64,000 bases of DNA. Origin: Hemerocallis citrina. Lineage: Eukaryota > Streptophyta > Magnoliopsida > Asparagales > Asphodelaceae. The translations under genes were made by a program, and so were the position numbers. This document shows positions 33,001 to 44,206 of the stretch, piece after piece (positions within the stretch are counted from its first letter, which is position 1; each line of letters begins with the position of its first letter). The stretch is from the NCBI GenBank assembly GCA_017893485.1, contig CM030366.1:182989681-183053680 (forward strand), in the 5' to 3' direction. The notes beneath the pieces were generated by a model, which did no database searches, was not told where the DNA came from, and worked only from the letters and a program-made list of their open reading frames with translations.

Positions 33001-33567
33001 GGGCACTGTGGTTAGGGTTAGGCAGAGCACAGGGCGCACAAGGTGAAGAGGAGGAGGTCAGGAGATGAGAGCTAGGGGGAGATGAACAGCCGCTATTAGG
33101 GTTAGGTGATAATAGGCGGCTAGGTAAAAGTGAACAGGTTAAATGCAGTATGGGTATATATATAGGAATAGGGTGTTAGGGTTTATGCTCATGGGTAGGA
33201 GGGTTTAGTGGGCTAATGGGTATTAAGACCCATTAAGCAAAAAAAACAAAAAAAAAGAATAGGATTTAATTGGGTTTTAATAATAAAATCCAATAAGGAG
33301 ATGGGAACAAAATAAATAAATAAAATGGGACATGAACAATTATAAAATGAGAATAAAAAATAATGGCTCGATCAAACAGAGATGAAATAATGGCAGACAA
33401 CTGAATCAAAAAGAGCAAATAAAAAGACGACAAATCAAGTAGATGTATATATATTGATAATGAAGATCAAATACACGGTTCAAAAGGAGTAGACGAATAC
33501 AATATGAACAAATATAAGGAAAAAGAAAATACACCCAAAATACAGAAAATGGGAAACATGGGTTACA
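30036..33567 (-). repeat. Solo LTR 1, long Del/Tekay-like family
   Basis: It runs TGTCATGCCCTGCTTCCC...GGGTTACA on the plus strand, flanked by CGAAT at 30031-30035 and 33568-33572. At 3.53 kb it is long for an LTR. It is assigned to the minus strand because in that orientation it starts TGTAACCC and ends GGGCATGACA, the style of Del/Tekay chromovirus LTRs; the lineage is inferred. A CAGGTAAACAGG-type degenerate repeat lies at about 30690-31110. No internal region or second LTR. Confidence 0.85.
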
Positions 33568-33671
33568 CGAATCCTGCACAAAGACGTGCATATATTTTAC
33601 TGTTTACAGGAATTTTCATATGCTGTATTTGTTCCGAAAACGTGCCCTAGGCACGTATCCACGGGCAAACC

Positions 33672-33673
<2 letters not shown>

Positions 33674-33715
<42 letters not shown>
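33674..33715. repeat. (TA)n microsatellite
   Basis: A TA run between the degraded Helitron end and the MITE at 33716. Confidence 0.95.
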
Positions 33716-33718
<3 letters not shown>

Positions 33719-34047
33719 TAATTTTCTAATCCTATTGTAGTTTATTCTTTTGGCAGTTTACCATACTAAAGTTTTTTTTTGGCAATTAACCATACTGAAG
33801 TTATTTTTTGGCGTATTGGTCTACTCCGCCTTTTTGTCTAAAATACTCCTATTGGTTCAGAGTAATTGCGATCTTTGTTGTCATGTCAATAAGGGTATTT
33901 TAGACATTTTACAGCAAAAAAACTGCTCAAAATAGGCAGAGTATGCCAAAATGGCAAAAAAAAAACTTCATTATGGTTTATTGCCATAAAATTTTCAGTA
34001 TAGTAAATTGCCAAAGATATAAACTACAATAGGGTTTGAAATTTACC
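33716..34047. mobile_element. Mutator-like MITE in TA-rich sequence
   Basis: Imperfect inverted ends (GAGTAATTTTCTAATCCT, inverted GGTAAATTTCAAACCCT) are followed on both arms by ATTGTAGTTTAT, TTGGCARTTTACYATACT and similar blocks, giving arms of about 120 bp. They are flanked by TATATATAT and ATATATATT, roughly a 9-bp AT-only duplication. No coding sequence. Confidence 0.6.
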
Positions 34048-34058
34048 ATATATATTAT

Positions 34059-34644
34059 TGCTATAGCTAAAAATGGGATTAAATCGGGATCGTTCAAATC
34101 GGGCACGAATCTTAAACCTCTCAAGGGTAAAACGGTAATTTCACCTACAAACGGGTCTGAAATGGGGACTGGGTCTTTCTTCAAAGCTCAATAACCCATA
34201 AACGGATCTGTCTTACTAGGTATGGGTCCCAACCCGTTACAAACCAGTGTAGAAGGATAAAGAAGAATTCAGGTTCATAATTATCCCTAAGAGGTGGTTT
34301 TAACCACTTCTATCCATCCACACCGGAAAGTAGAGATTTGTTCTTATCTCGAAACGGATCCCTAAGGCGACTATAAAAACCCCTCCCCCACCGCCATAAG
34401 AAGGTAATCAATCTTTATCCACATAAAACTCTTTCATAATCTTCCTGATTACTGACAAGAGCATCGGAGGGTGCGTCACCGGGATCCATCCCGGTGTATC
34501 GCACTTTTTGTAGGTTCGCAGCAGTGGTAAGAGACCAAGTCAACAAGTTGGTGAAGGTTAACAGGTCAACAGGTTTGCTTTGTTCATTTTCTCAAGAATC
34601 CACAAATTCATCTGTTTGCTCCCACACCAAAATCAGCAGCAACA
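34059..34644 (+). repeat. 5' LTR of the Tat-type element
   Basis: It starts TGCTATAGC (TGATATGGC in the partner) and ends ATCAGCAGCAACA. CGACTATAAAAACCCC at about 34370 is a good TATA box candidate for Pol II transcription. Same length as the 3' LTR. Confidence 0.9.
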
Positions 34645-34646
34645 GA

Positions 34647-34663
34647 TTGGCGCCGTCTGTAGG
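34647..34663 (+). other. Primer-binding site of the Tat-type element
   Basis: TTGGCGCCGTCTGTAGG two bases after the LTR resembles the Athila/Tat primer-binding site. Confidence 0.85.
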
Positions 34664-34714
34664 AAACAAAAAAGCAATCCAACCTAACTTCGTCAGCGAG
34701 ATTAGTTTCAAGCC

Positions 34715-36518
34715 ATGCATCCAAAAGAGAAGGGGAAGGCAGCGGTCTCCAGCCGAAGAACCACTCCTCTTCCTCCTCCTCCTCCTCCAGCTCAAGGTGT
34801 TCTTCCTCAACAAGGCCCCTCCAGGGTCTCAGGGGGCTCCCGTCGGAGTCGTTCGAAGCAACATTCTCCTCAGGACCATGTCGCGGTCCAAAATTTTCCA
34901 GTTGACTCTATGGCTTCTCAAAGTCCTCTCGAGCAGGATCTCCATCAAGTGATTGTCAATCGCCAGAAGGGGTCGATCACCGAACTCACCTGAATGGATG
35001 GAGAGCCCTCGGGGGAGTCCACCAACCTGAGCACCCAGGAGTCTCAAGAGTTCGGATCCCCCGCAGACCGAGGACCAGAAGATCCCCTCCCCCGAGGAGG
35101 CTGAGAGATTCCCCTCAACGTCATCGGCGAAGAAGTCATTCTCTAGTAAGCCGATCCACATATAGGGACCGCCAAGCTGGAGGGGCACCAGTCACAAGGG
35201 CGGAGTTCCAAGATTTTCAAGAGGCCATCCTACGGGCCCTCAATGTCTCTCCCAACCGCAAGCAAAGGTCACCTAGTCCTCAACATGCCCCAAGCCGTCA
35301 CCACCGCACTCCTAGCCCCCCTTCGCATGGGACAGAGTCTAGGGGCTCGGCAGGATATGACCGAAGGGAAGACTCAGTCTACTGCCGTCTCCACGAGATG
35401 GAGAGGCACCTTGGCCGACTTGACAAAGAAAAGGAACAACTGGTGAGGAATTTTCGCCCGAACAGGCCCCCGTTCTCCCGAGCCATCATGGAAGCCCCAG
35501 TCCCGCAAAACTTCATGCCCCCTAACTTTGAGTCATACTCCCGCCGACCACATCGAGAGTTTTAAAACTCTCATGATGATCCACCAGGCTTCGGAAGCGC
35601 TCCTTTGCAAGACCTTCACTGCCACGCTGAAGGGGCCTGCGAAAGAATGGTACTCTCGACTCGCCCTGACCTCCATCTTCTCGTTCGATCAGTTCGAAGG
35701 GCTCTTCCTTACTCATTTCGTAAGTAGCCGCCGGGTCGAGAAAACAAGTGTATCTTTGGTGACCCTCAACCAAAGAAAGGGTGAACGCCTAAGAGATTAC
35801 ATTCGGTGTTTCACCGCTGAAGCCCGGTCTATAGCCTCCCTCAACCAATGAGTAGCCTCTGTGGCATTCGAGCGCAACATCACCAATGCCGACCTCAAGA
35901 CGTCCCTTTCCAAGAAGCCTCCTCGAGACTCCTTAGAACTCCTGCTTAGGAGTGAGAAGTACATCCGAGTGGAAGAGGCTCTCAACCCAGTACATCCGAG
36001 TGGAAGAGGCTCTAACCCCCCAGTCTTGAGGAACCATCTTTCGGGAAAAAATGGAAGAATATGGGCGAAGAAGAGTCCCAGAAACTCCAAAGGGATGACA
36101 ATGGCCAACGCCGTCTAGCTCATCGTTTTGAGAAGTTCACTCCCCTCACTACTAGTATATCAGCAGTTCTTATGGAGGTGGACAAGGAAGGCTACTTCGC
36201 GCTCCCCCTAGAATGAATACCCCCTGCAAGAAAAGAAACAGCGATAAGTGGTGCCGCTTTCATAGGGACTACGGCCACGACACGGATGATTTTCAGGCTC
36301 TCAAAGAGGAGATCGAAGAACTCATACAGCGGGGACACCTGGCCAAGTTCGTCCGAAGAGTCAGGGCCAATCCTCCACCCCGAGGAGCCTACAAGAGAAC
36401 AGAGAGGTCTGCCGAATTTCAAGATTCCGAAGCTGGGGCCATCCTCCACCTTATCCATGGAGGTCCAATGGGGGGAGAACCAAACTCCTCCCAAGAGGCC
36501 CTCACCCTATTGTAGAAG
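34715..36518 (+). pseudogene. Tat-type gag, broken
   Basis: ATG at 34715 opens a proline/basic-rich N-terminus (MHPKEKGKAAVSSRR). The capsid core lies at about 35528-36118 (HIESFKTLMMIHQASEALLC, LKGPAKEWYSRL, RVEKTSVSLVTLNQRKGERL, SLELLLRSEKYIRVEEAL). At about 36213-36518 comes the Tat-style histidine-rich segment WCRFHRDYGHDTDDFQALKE and IEELIQRGHLAKFV. Stops at 34991 and 35849 and frame changes, for example near 35530 and 36120, interrupt it. It ends without a pol frame. Confidence 0.8.
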
Positions 36519-36689
36519 TAGGTTTTCAGTTTTGAATAAAGCCGATGCTTGTAACACGGCCAAAAAGTATGTAATAATGGCTCGCCCCATTGAGGCGGCC
36601 ACTTAGTTCATCTCAATAAAATCTAGCTTTTTTCTATTGGAAATTATTGCACTTGTCTCACTTCTGTCTCTCTGAGTCACGTCTACGAC

Positions 36690-38290
36690 TCGTCTAAGGG
36701 TAAGTTCGGAGCCCAGCTTGTCCTACAGAGCTGCCCTATAACTTACTAAGCTCAAAAGACGAGTTTAGAGTCCAACACTTGGTTCGACATTGCCTTAGCC
36801 GCTTGCAAACAATCAAGTGCGGGGTAGCTCACCATTCGGAATTGCTCCTACAACTCGTTAGCTCTCTTAACTAGCACTGGTAACGGGTCGGGTCGGGTCA
36901 GGTAGCTCAATACCCAGACCCGGACCCCGGTCATTGACGGGTCCAAATACTGGACCCAGACTCAGACCCATGAAATTCGTGTCCGGATCCGGGTCTAAAT
37001 ACTGGACCCAGACTCAGACCCATGAAATTCGGGTCCGGATCCGGGTCCGGTTCCCCACAAGAAATGTTACCCGTTCGCTTTCGGGTCCGGATCCGGGTCC
37101 GGGTCCGGGTCCTATTTCTAATCACGGGTCCGGTTCGGTTCCGGGTCTTTAAAGCATAACACAATATTACATAATACGACTCGTGACTGTCATAATATGA
37201 AGTATAAATTAATCTTGGTGTCAACATATTTAGGTTCAAATTACTTACTACTTATAAAAGTCTTACCACGTACAGGACAAAGAGGTAGGGCTTTGGGAGT
37301 TCAGAAGCAAGAGTAAACAGAATAGCTCTAGTGAGGAAGGAACTTGTAGGGTTTTCATATTTGCAATGCATGTACTTGAGCAGCTCGAGTGCTGGCCAGA
37401 GCAGGATACTCACCAACGTAGATGGGTACATAATTTTTTCCAATCACCTTAAATCCCTTTCAGAAATCAACTATAAACGACACACCATGTATTGATCTTG
37501 TTAATGAGCAGGTTAATGCGAACGAAGCATGGGAACTATGTCGTTATGATTGGATGCAGGATGCTTTGAAGACCTTTATAAGGCTTTCATCTACTAAGCC
37601 TACACTGGCATTACCCACTCCCAGTGTGTCTGTATCTGATAGTTGTGCTCTTATCCATCAATAACAGCATATTTTGTGCTCTTTTCTGATCTACAGTTCA
37701 GAAAACTATATTTTGTGCTATTTTGTGAGAACAAGTAAACTATATAAGATGAAGTATATTTATCATGCACTCAGTTCACTAAAGTATATTTATCTAACGG
37801 GTAACGGGTCGGGTCCGCTTCGTTTTTTGTTTTTTTTTCTATTGCGAGTCCGGGTCCGGGTTCGGGTCGAGTCCAATTTTAGGGGACCCAGACCCGACCC
37901 GAAATTTCAACGGGTAGTAATTTAGGATCCATACTCTACCCAAATTAGATCGGGTCGGTTCCGGTCCAACGCCGGGTCCGGGTCGGGTCCGGGTCGGGTC
38001 TGGGTTTCGGGTTTTAATACCAATGCTACTCTTAACAACAAGTTTGGAGTTCAACACTTGGTTCGACGTTGCCTTAGCCGCTTGCAAATAAGCAAGCGCG
38101 GGGCAGCTCACCATTGGAAATTGCTCCTACAACTTGTTAGCTCTCTTAAAACCAAGTTTGGAGTCCAACACTTGGTTCGACGTTGCCTTAGCCGCTTGCA
38201 AACAAGCAAGTGCGGGGCAGCTCACCATTTGGAATTGCTCCTACAACTCATTAAACATCTTCTCAACAAGTTCAGAGCTAAAACTCTCTC
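36690..38290 (+). repeat. About 107-bp tandem repeats inside the Tat element, split by a hAT
   Basis: Units containing CAACACTTGGTTCGACRTTG, GCCTTAGCCGCTTGCAAA and GGGCAGCTCACCATT occur at about 36770-36870, 38040-38150 and 38150-38258. Unit one is cut from the rest by the hAT at 36872-38028. Confidence 0.75.
36872..38028. mobile_element. Non-autonomous hAT element with GGGTCCGGGTC subterminal repeats
   Basis: Inverted 11-bp ends TAGCACTGGTA / TAGCATTGGTA (one mismatch) are flanked by CTCTTAAC at 36864-36871 and 38029-38036, an exact 8-bp hAT duplication. About 250 bp at the left and 200 bp at the right are built from CGGGTCCGGGTC-like units. The middle, about 37150-37790, has a different composition and may be captured host DNA; I cannot identify it. 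No transposase. Confidence 0.88.
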
Positions 38291-38302
38291 CTAGAGTTGC
38301 TC

Positions 38303-41300
38303 TGTCACGCCCCGCTTTCCGGAATACGGAAATACAGGCACGTAACTGAGGCTCAGCGAATGATATAAGTACGCCAACTCATATCATCCATAAGCTGTAC
38401 CAGTCTTAACTCAACAATATAAAAAAATGAATCACAACCACGCAGAAACATAATAATCACATAAACGAGAATGAAATTCAATAACCAAATCTGGAATACA
38501 AGGACTTACCAAATAAGTCGAGAGGCTCATGCTCCAATTGTAGAAGAACTGCTCATTAATGCCTTCGGATAATTTCTCTGGCTCACCTGTACTTGTTCAC
38601 CTAAAAAGAAAGAATAATTTGTCCTTAGAGCAAGTACGGACAGCAAGTAGTGAAAACAGAGAGTAAGGGAATAAGGTACATGGAGATTATGAATCAGGAT
38701 CAAATTGCAAAGACAACAATGGTATTAATAAACAATGGTCTTAATCAAGTATACATGTGTCAATTTTAGTTCATTAGAGTGTCATTTCTCCTATTTAGTG
38801 CACGTACTACTGCATCCCATACTATAGGTTCGATGCACGCACAACAATGTTCGTTTTAGACTTCGTGGTGGGATCTACAGAGCGTGTACTCAGTGTCAAT
38901 AACAATCATTTATCATTTTCAATCAATCAATTTCCAATTATTCAATCAATCATTCACAATCATTACTTCTCCTTCCATGCCAATACGATATCAATATAGG
39001 CCTTACCGAGTACATTTTCTGAGACTATCCACTACAAGGTCAACCCTTATAAATCCCGGTTTGTTTAGTATTTTATTGTTAAGTCATTCATGTCCATGTA
39101 AGTGTATATAAGAATGTCAAGGGGATGATAGAATGCAGCAATATGATGCATTGCACAATAATAAACATGAAGTAGTAAATCTAAAATAGCTGACACAGTT
39201 ACACTAAAACAGCGATAATTCATAGGCTACGATTCAGAATTGACAATTCAGGATGTTATCGATAATTAGACACTTAGGGCTACAATTCATCTTTATATCA
39301 TTTTGACTGATTCCTATTATAACTGGGTCGAAACCTCAGTACAAGACAGACAAGGCAGCAGGAATTATAAAAGGTCATCACATATATGTTCATTCAAGTC
39401 GATAATCAACAGGTTATTGTATCATGAAATGCATTACATTAATGTACAGCAATTAGGCTGTTCTTTACACTGTACACGTCCATTTATTATGTCATTGTTC
39501 AAGTCACAATATCTCAATCGATCAATGTATTCAATCACCATTCATTTTTCTTGTATGCAATTCTAGTCATTTTATTTATGTCAATTGTGTATGTAGGCTT
39601 GGGTTTGAGTCAATGGATAATAATAAGATGCCAAGAGTATGTCGGGTTAGCTCGTGTAAACCCTCGATACTCCAAACAAAGGAACACAATGCAAATTAGA
39701 ATAATTGAAATGGAACTACTTGCTTAGAGATCAAAAATCTTGAACTAGAATAATAAAAGAGTTCAAGTGGACTTGCCTTTTTATTGTAGACGATTCAATA
39801 AATTAATAAGAATAACGGGATCAGAATCCTGGGGAGCAATCCCAAAAACACGTGCAAAATGCACGCTAAAATACCAAACAGCAAATTCCACTCCACATCG
39901 GATAGGCCAGAACACGGGACGGCAAAATCAGATTTGCTGCGGCAGAACACAGAACACCAAAACTGTCCAATGGGGATTCTTCTACACAATCGATCCAGAC
40001 AAAACATCGAACAGCGGGAAGGGGATCTGGCGTGGCCGAACACAGAACAGCAGAGGGCGACCAATCAGCTTCTTCCACACAGCGGATCCATCCCCAAACA
40101 CCAGACCGCAACTGGGATCGAGTGTGGCCAAAACAGCAAACAGCGGTTTCGACGAATCGTTGTTTGTCTTCTTCCTTCGGAGAGAGAGAGAGAGCACGCG
40201 GGAGAGAACAGTGAACGGCGTGGGCGGCTGGTTCGTGGTGGCCAACAGGCGGCGACAGGACGGTGCAGCGCTCTGGAGGACGGCAGGCGACCAGGGCTTC
40301 GACGAGAGTGGCCGGCTCTGTTTCGCTTTGAAAACAGGGGAGAGGAAGAGATGAGCGGGAGGGGGTTCTTCGGTGGCTTGGCGGTGCGACGAGAAGTAGG
40401 GAGACGAAGGGGAAGGTTCTCTCTGTTGGGTTTCGTCGACAATGACGAGCGGCGGAGTGAGCTTGGATGGCGACGGAGTTGTTGACAGGGTGGACGAACG
40501 AGGAAGACGACGGAGAGCGACTGTGCGAGCGGGAAGCGCTCGACGAGCGGAGAAGGCGATGGCAATGGCGGTAACGGCGTCGAGGATGAGGAGGTGGTGG
40601 TACTGGATTGAGCGGGAGGCGCTCGGAAGCAGAGGCGAGCGGCGGAGTTCGAGTGGAGGAGGAGAACGGTAGAGAGCGGTGGGACTGACGACGAGGGGCT
40701 TCGACTGTGGTCGTGACGGAGTCAAGGTTGAAGATGATGCAATGGCAGAGGAAGCTTGAACGGGGAAGGCGACGGCTGGAGTGGTCGAGGCTGGCGGCAG
40801 GCAAGGGGAATGGTCGCGACGACTGGTTTAGAGCAATGGCGGAGGGCGGAGCGAGAGGTGTAGTCGAAGCTTTGAGGTTCTTCGGAGGTCGAGCGGTGGA
40901 GCATGAGCGGCAATGGTGGGGCTCGAGCGGGAGAATGGAGGAAGAAGAGTTGGGGAGTTTGAGTTTCTATTGTTGTTGGGGAAAAGAAACAGATAGGGAG
41001 AGAGATAGTAACGGGGGAGAGAGGGTGTGGGGGTTTGTTTAAAGAATAATAAAATAGTTATTATAATGGGGGTAGTTAGAGATAGTGGGGATGAGGGAAG
41101 AGTGGGGAAAAGTGGAGAGATTGTATACAGGTGTGTGCATGGGTTTGTGGGTTTGGGTTTAGGGTTAGAGTCCAATAGGAGATGAGATTGGGGTTGGGCT
41201 AAAATCCAACAAGGGATGGGCTACTCTTTTGGGCTTCAAATGAATTCAAAATAATTAATAAATGATAGTATGGATTAATTTAAGCTTCAAAATAGATAAA

Positions 41301-41460
41301 TAAAAGAAGTGGGACAAGATTCAAGTTTGAATATAAATTTGGGTTCAGATTCAAGAAGATTTAAATGCATCCAAAAGAATTTATACGAAAATTAAAATAT
41401 AAGAATACATGGAGAGACCGAAGGAACTGGAAATCCGTATAATCGGAAACAGGGGTTACA
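38303..41460 (-). repeat. Solo LTR 2, long Del/Tekay-like family
   Basis: TGTCACGCCCCGCTTTCC...GGGGTTACA, 3,158 bp, flanked by TGCTC at 38298-38302 and 41461-41465. Joining the flanks restores the surrounding 116-bp repeat (CTAGAGTTGCTC then CTCAAACTTG), which confirms both ends. The GC-rich part at about 39860-41040 produces long but domain-free open frames. Confidence 0.92.
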
Positions 41461-41463
41461 TGC

Positions 41464-41940
41464 TCCTCAAACTTGTCTCCCAGACGGCTCTCTCCTAGAT
41501 CCAAGCTCTCCGCTCTGCTCTCCTCCTGAGCGGCCTTCTTCTCAACGAGTTCGGAGCACAACTCTCTTCTAGAGTTGCTCCTCAAACTTGTCTTCCAAAC
41601 GGCTCTCTCCTAAAGCCTAATGATATTCACTCCGCTCGCCTCCTGAGCGGCCTTCTTCTCAACAAGTTCAGAGCTAAAACTCTCCCCTAGAGTTTCTCCT
41701 CAAACTTGTCTCCCAGAAGGCTCTCTCCTGGAGCTAAGCTCTCCGCTCCGCTCACCTCCAGGGCGGACCTCTTCTCAACAAGTTCAGAGCTAAAACTCTC
41801 CCCTAGAGTTGCTCCTCAAACCTTTCTCCCAGACGACTCTCTCCTAAAGCCAAGCGCTCCGCTACGCTTGCCACCAGGGCGGACCTCTACTCAACAAGTT
41901 CAGAGCTAAAACTCTCTCCTAGAGTTGCTCCTTAAACTCA
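41464..41940 (+). repeat. 116-bp tandem repeats inside the Tat element
   Basis: CTCCTCAAACTTGTCTCCCA starts or close variants recur at 41464, 41578, 41696, 41812 and about 41930, spaced 114-118 bp. Each unit includes GCGGCCTTCTTCTCAAC or a variant and CTAGAGTTGCTC. The truncated end of the same array lies left of solo LTR 2. Confidence 0.85.
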
Positions 41941-42139
41941 TCTCCAAGAATGAATCTTCCTAAGAGCCATACAAAGCACTTCTCAACTTCATGAAGACAA
42001 GTATGTTACGGGACTATTTTGACCATGAAGAATTATGATTCTTCGACTTATCACTAAAGAGAAGTTGTAGATCTTTCAATCATCTTTGAAACAAGGGGTC
42101 ACACGCCCCGATCTGACCTCCGTAGCCCTGGAAAAGTGA

Positions 42140-42470
42140 GTTACAACACAACCGCTCGCCAAGCGTGCCAAAGTTGTCGAACAGACATGTTTCCGAGCTG
42201 AAAACACCCAAAATTTTGTTGACCAGTCAACGTATTCCAAGTTCGACATTTCGTTCGCCAAGCTCGCCGCAGTTGTCGAACAGACATGTTTTCGAGCTGA
42301 AAACACCCAAAATTGCGTTAACCAGTCAACATCTTCCAAGTTCGACATTTCGTTCGCCAAGCTCGCCAATTTGTTCGCCAAGTTCGCCGCAGTTGTCGAA
42401 CAGACGTGTTTCCGAACTAAAAATAGGCAAAATTGTGTTGACCAGTCAACGCTCGCCTATCGTTTGCCAC
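42140..42470 (+). repeat. About 100-bp tandem repeats inside the Tat element
   Basis: Three units share GTTGTCGAACAGACATGTTT, GAGCTGAAAACACCCAAAAT and ACCAGTCAACG, starting near 42173, 42261 and 42390. The third is shifted by an extra CGCCAA duplication. Confidence 0.75.
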
Positions 42471-42479
42471 GTTCGATGC

Positions 42480-44189
42480 ATCGTTCGCCACGTCTGCCAC
42501 CATAAGCCAAACAAAGCTGGTTCCAAACAAATAAAGGGAAGAAAGAGAAGGGTTAACTGGTCGGGTCCAAACCCGATCCACAACCCGAACCACTCCTCTG
42601 TTCTCTCCTTCTCCTCCAGGATTCCCGCTAAAAAGCAAAAAGAGAAAAACCCAACTCGCCTAACGTCACTGTCGCCAACCCATCACTAGTTCCACCTCCA
42701 GTGAGCGTTGAGCTCCTCTTGCACTCTCCACCGTCAACCTCATGTCGTCAAGCTCCAACCCAAGCTCCTCACCGACGAGCGCCACCTCCAATCCTCACCA
42801 AGCTCGAACCATCTCCTCGCCGAGCTTCTCCATTGTCGAAGCTCAAGCTTCTCCCTCGCCATGTCGAGCCTGGTCATTCGCCGACCTCCCCACAACACCA
42901 AGCTCCAAAAACCTATCGAAGAGCTCCACCCCCTCCACTGTGTCAAGCTCCTCCATTGACGTCAAGCTCACCCTCGCTTCGCCGAACTCAAACAGAGCTC
43001 AGGCGAGCGCTTCATTGTCGAACCCCTCCATCGACGTCGAGCTCGAACCATCGCCAAGCTCGCAACGTTCGCAGCAAACGATCGCCGAACGTTCCCTCCT
43101 CGTGAAGCTTCGTCGAGCCCTCGCTGAACGTCGTCACCAGCTTGGTCGCCGCGCTCGACGCCTTTGCCGCACAGACGTGTTTTCGATCGTTTTAGGGGAA
43201 AAAATGATCGCCGCCTTTTGCTGATTGCTCGCCGCGATCGACGCGTGCTCACCACCTTTGCCGCACAGACGTGTTTTCGATCGTTTTAGGGAAAAAAATG
43301 ATCGCCAACCTCCAACGATGTCGAGCTCCCCTCCACGCCGACCTCCCTCAGCAAGCTCCGTCGAAGCCTCCCTCCTTCCTCGTCGGGATCCCTCGAGAGA
43401 GCTTTGTCGAGATCTACTCCACTGTAGTCGAGCTCCCCATCCGTCGACCTCCAGTACTAAGCTCTATATCCGTCGCCTTCGCTTTCGCCGACGATGGGGG
43501 CTCGTCGATGTGGAGGCGGACGTCGAGGAGACAAGAAGGCGAAGTCGCAGAGTGAAGAAGGCGAAGGGGAGAACAGCTAGTCGGAGAAGAAGGAGAAAGG
43601 AAGAAAAAAAAACCACTTGGCGGTCAATGTTGATCGGCCACGTGGCGATTTCTGGTTGGTCAGCGAACAGACGTGTTTCCAAAGTGATTATAGGGGAAAA
43701 TCTACCAATTTGTGATGCGTGCTCGTCTGATCATGATCAACGTGCAAGATTGTACCACGTGTCCAGGTCTTTATTTATTTATTTAATTATTTAATTGAAT
43801 TAATTATTTAAAAATCAGAAAAATTAATAAAACAACGAAAAAAATAAAAAATTCTAAATATAATTATTAAATTCTGAAAATAATTTTAAATTCTGAAAAT
43901 AATAATAATTAAATTAGAATAATTAATTAAATTTTTCGATAATTAATTATTTAATTCGGAAATTGAATAAAAAATCAAAAAAAAAGATTAAAAATTGGAA
44001 AAAACTCAAAAAAATCTGAAAAAATCACAAAAAGTCCAAAAAAATCTGAGAATAATTTTGGGTATTTTAAAAGCTTAGGATAACACCGTTACACCGCGAG
44101 CTAGATCCAACTCCTTCGAGAACTCTGATAAAATCCCATACGCCATTAAAACAGCAAACTACTCCTCAAAGGCTGTTAAACTCAATCTT
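42480..44189 (+). other. GC-rich then AT-rich spacer of the Tat element
   Basis: 42670-43600 is rich in CAAGCTC, CGTCGAGC and TCGCCGA words and yields several overlapping open frames without domains. A 45-50 bp segment (GCACAGACGTGTTTTCGATC...) is duplicated at about 43170 and 43261. 43760-44060 is extremely AT-rich. Confidence 0.6.
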
Positions 44190-44206
44190 CAGGAGTGGGG
44201 GGCTCG
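44190..44206 (+). other. Polypurine tract of the Tat-type element
   Basis: CAGGAGTGGGGGGCTCG lies directly before the 3' LTR start TGATATGG, as in other Tat elements. Confidence 0.8.

Larger units (their letters stand above)
28103..33673 (+). mobile_element. Helitron carrying an AUG6 gene fragment, split by a solo LTR
   Basis: The left part (about 28140-28360) has the family 5' blocks (AATAAAACAC, CTATCAAGTGGCTCCCCC, AACAACCCATCACTTTATT plus CT repeat) behind a (TAA)n tract. The right part (about 33596-33673) has TTTTACTGTTTACAGG and the hairpin ACGTGCC-CTA-GGCACGT at 33639-33655. The final CTAG is degraded to CGAA. Between them lie AUG6 exons (28453-28992), unknown sequence, and a 3.5-kb solo LTR with its own target duplication. 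Without that LTR the Helitron would be about 2 kb. The 5' boundary is blurred by the microsatellite. Confidence 0.55.

Noticed and set aside
34715..34993. A short proline-rich protein as an independent gene
   Set aside because: It directly follows the LTR and primer-binding site and is the N-terminus of the Tat gag.
39866..40804. A 312-codon minus-strand frame, with further overlapping long frames, at 39859-41042
   Set aside because: They lie in the GC-rich part of solo LTR 2, overlap one another in several frames, are Ser/Arg/Pro-rich, and show no known domain.
42165..43794. Several overlapping frames of 130-190 codons
   Set aside because: They come from repetitive, GC-rich non-coding sequence of the Tat element and have no domain or conserved start.
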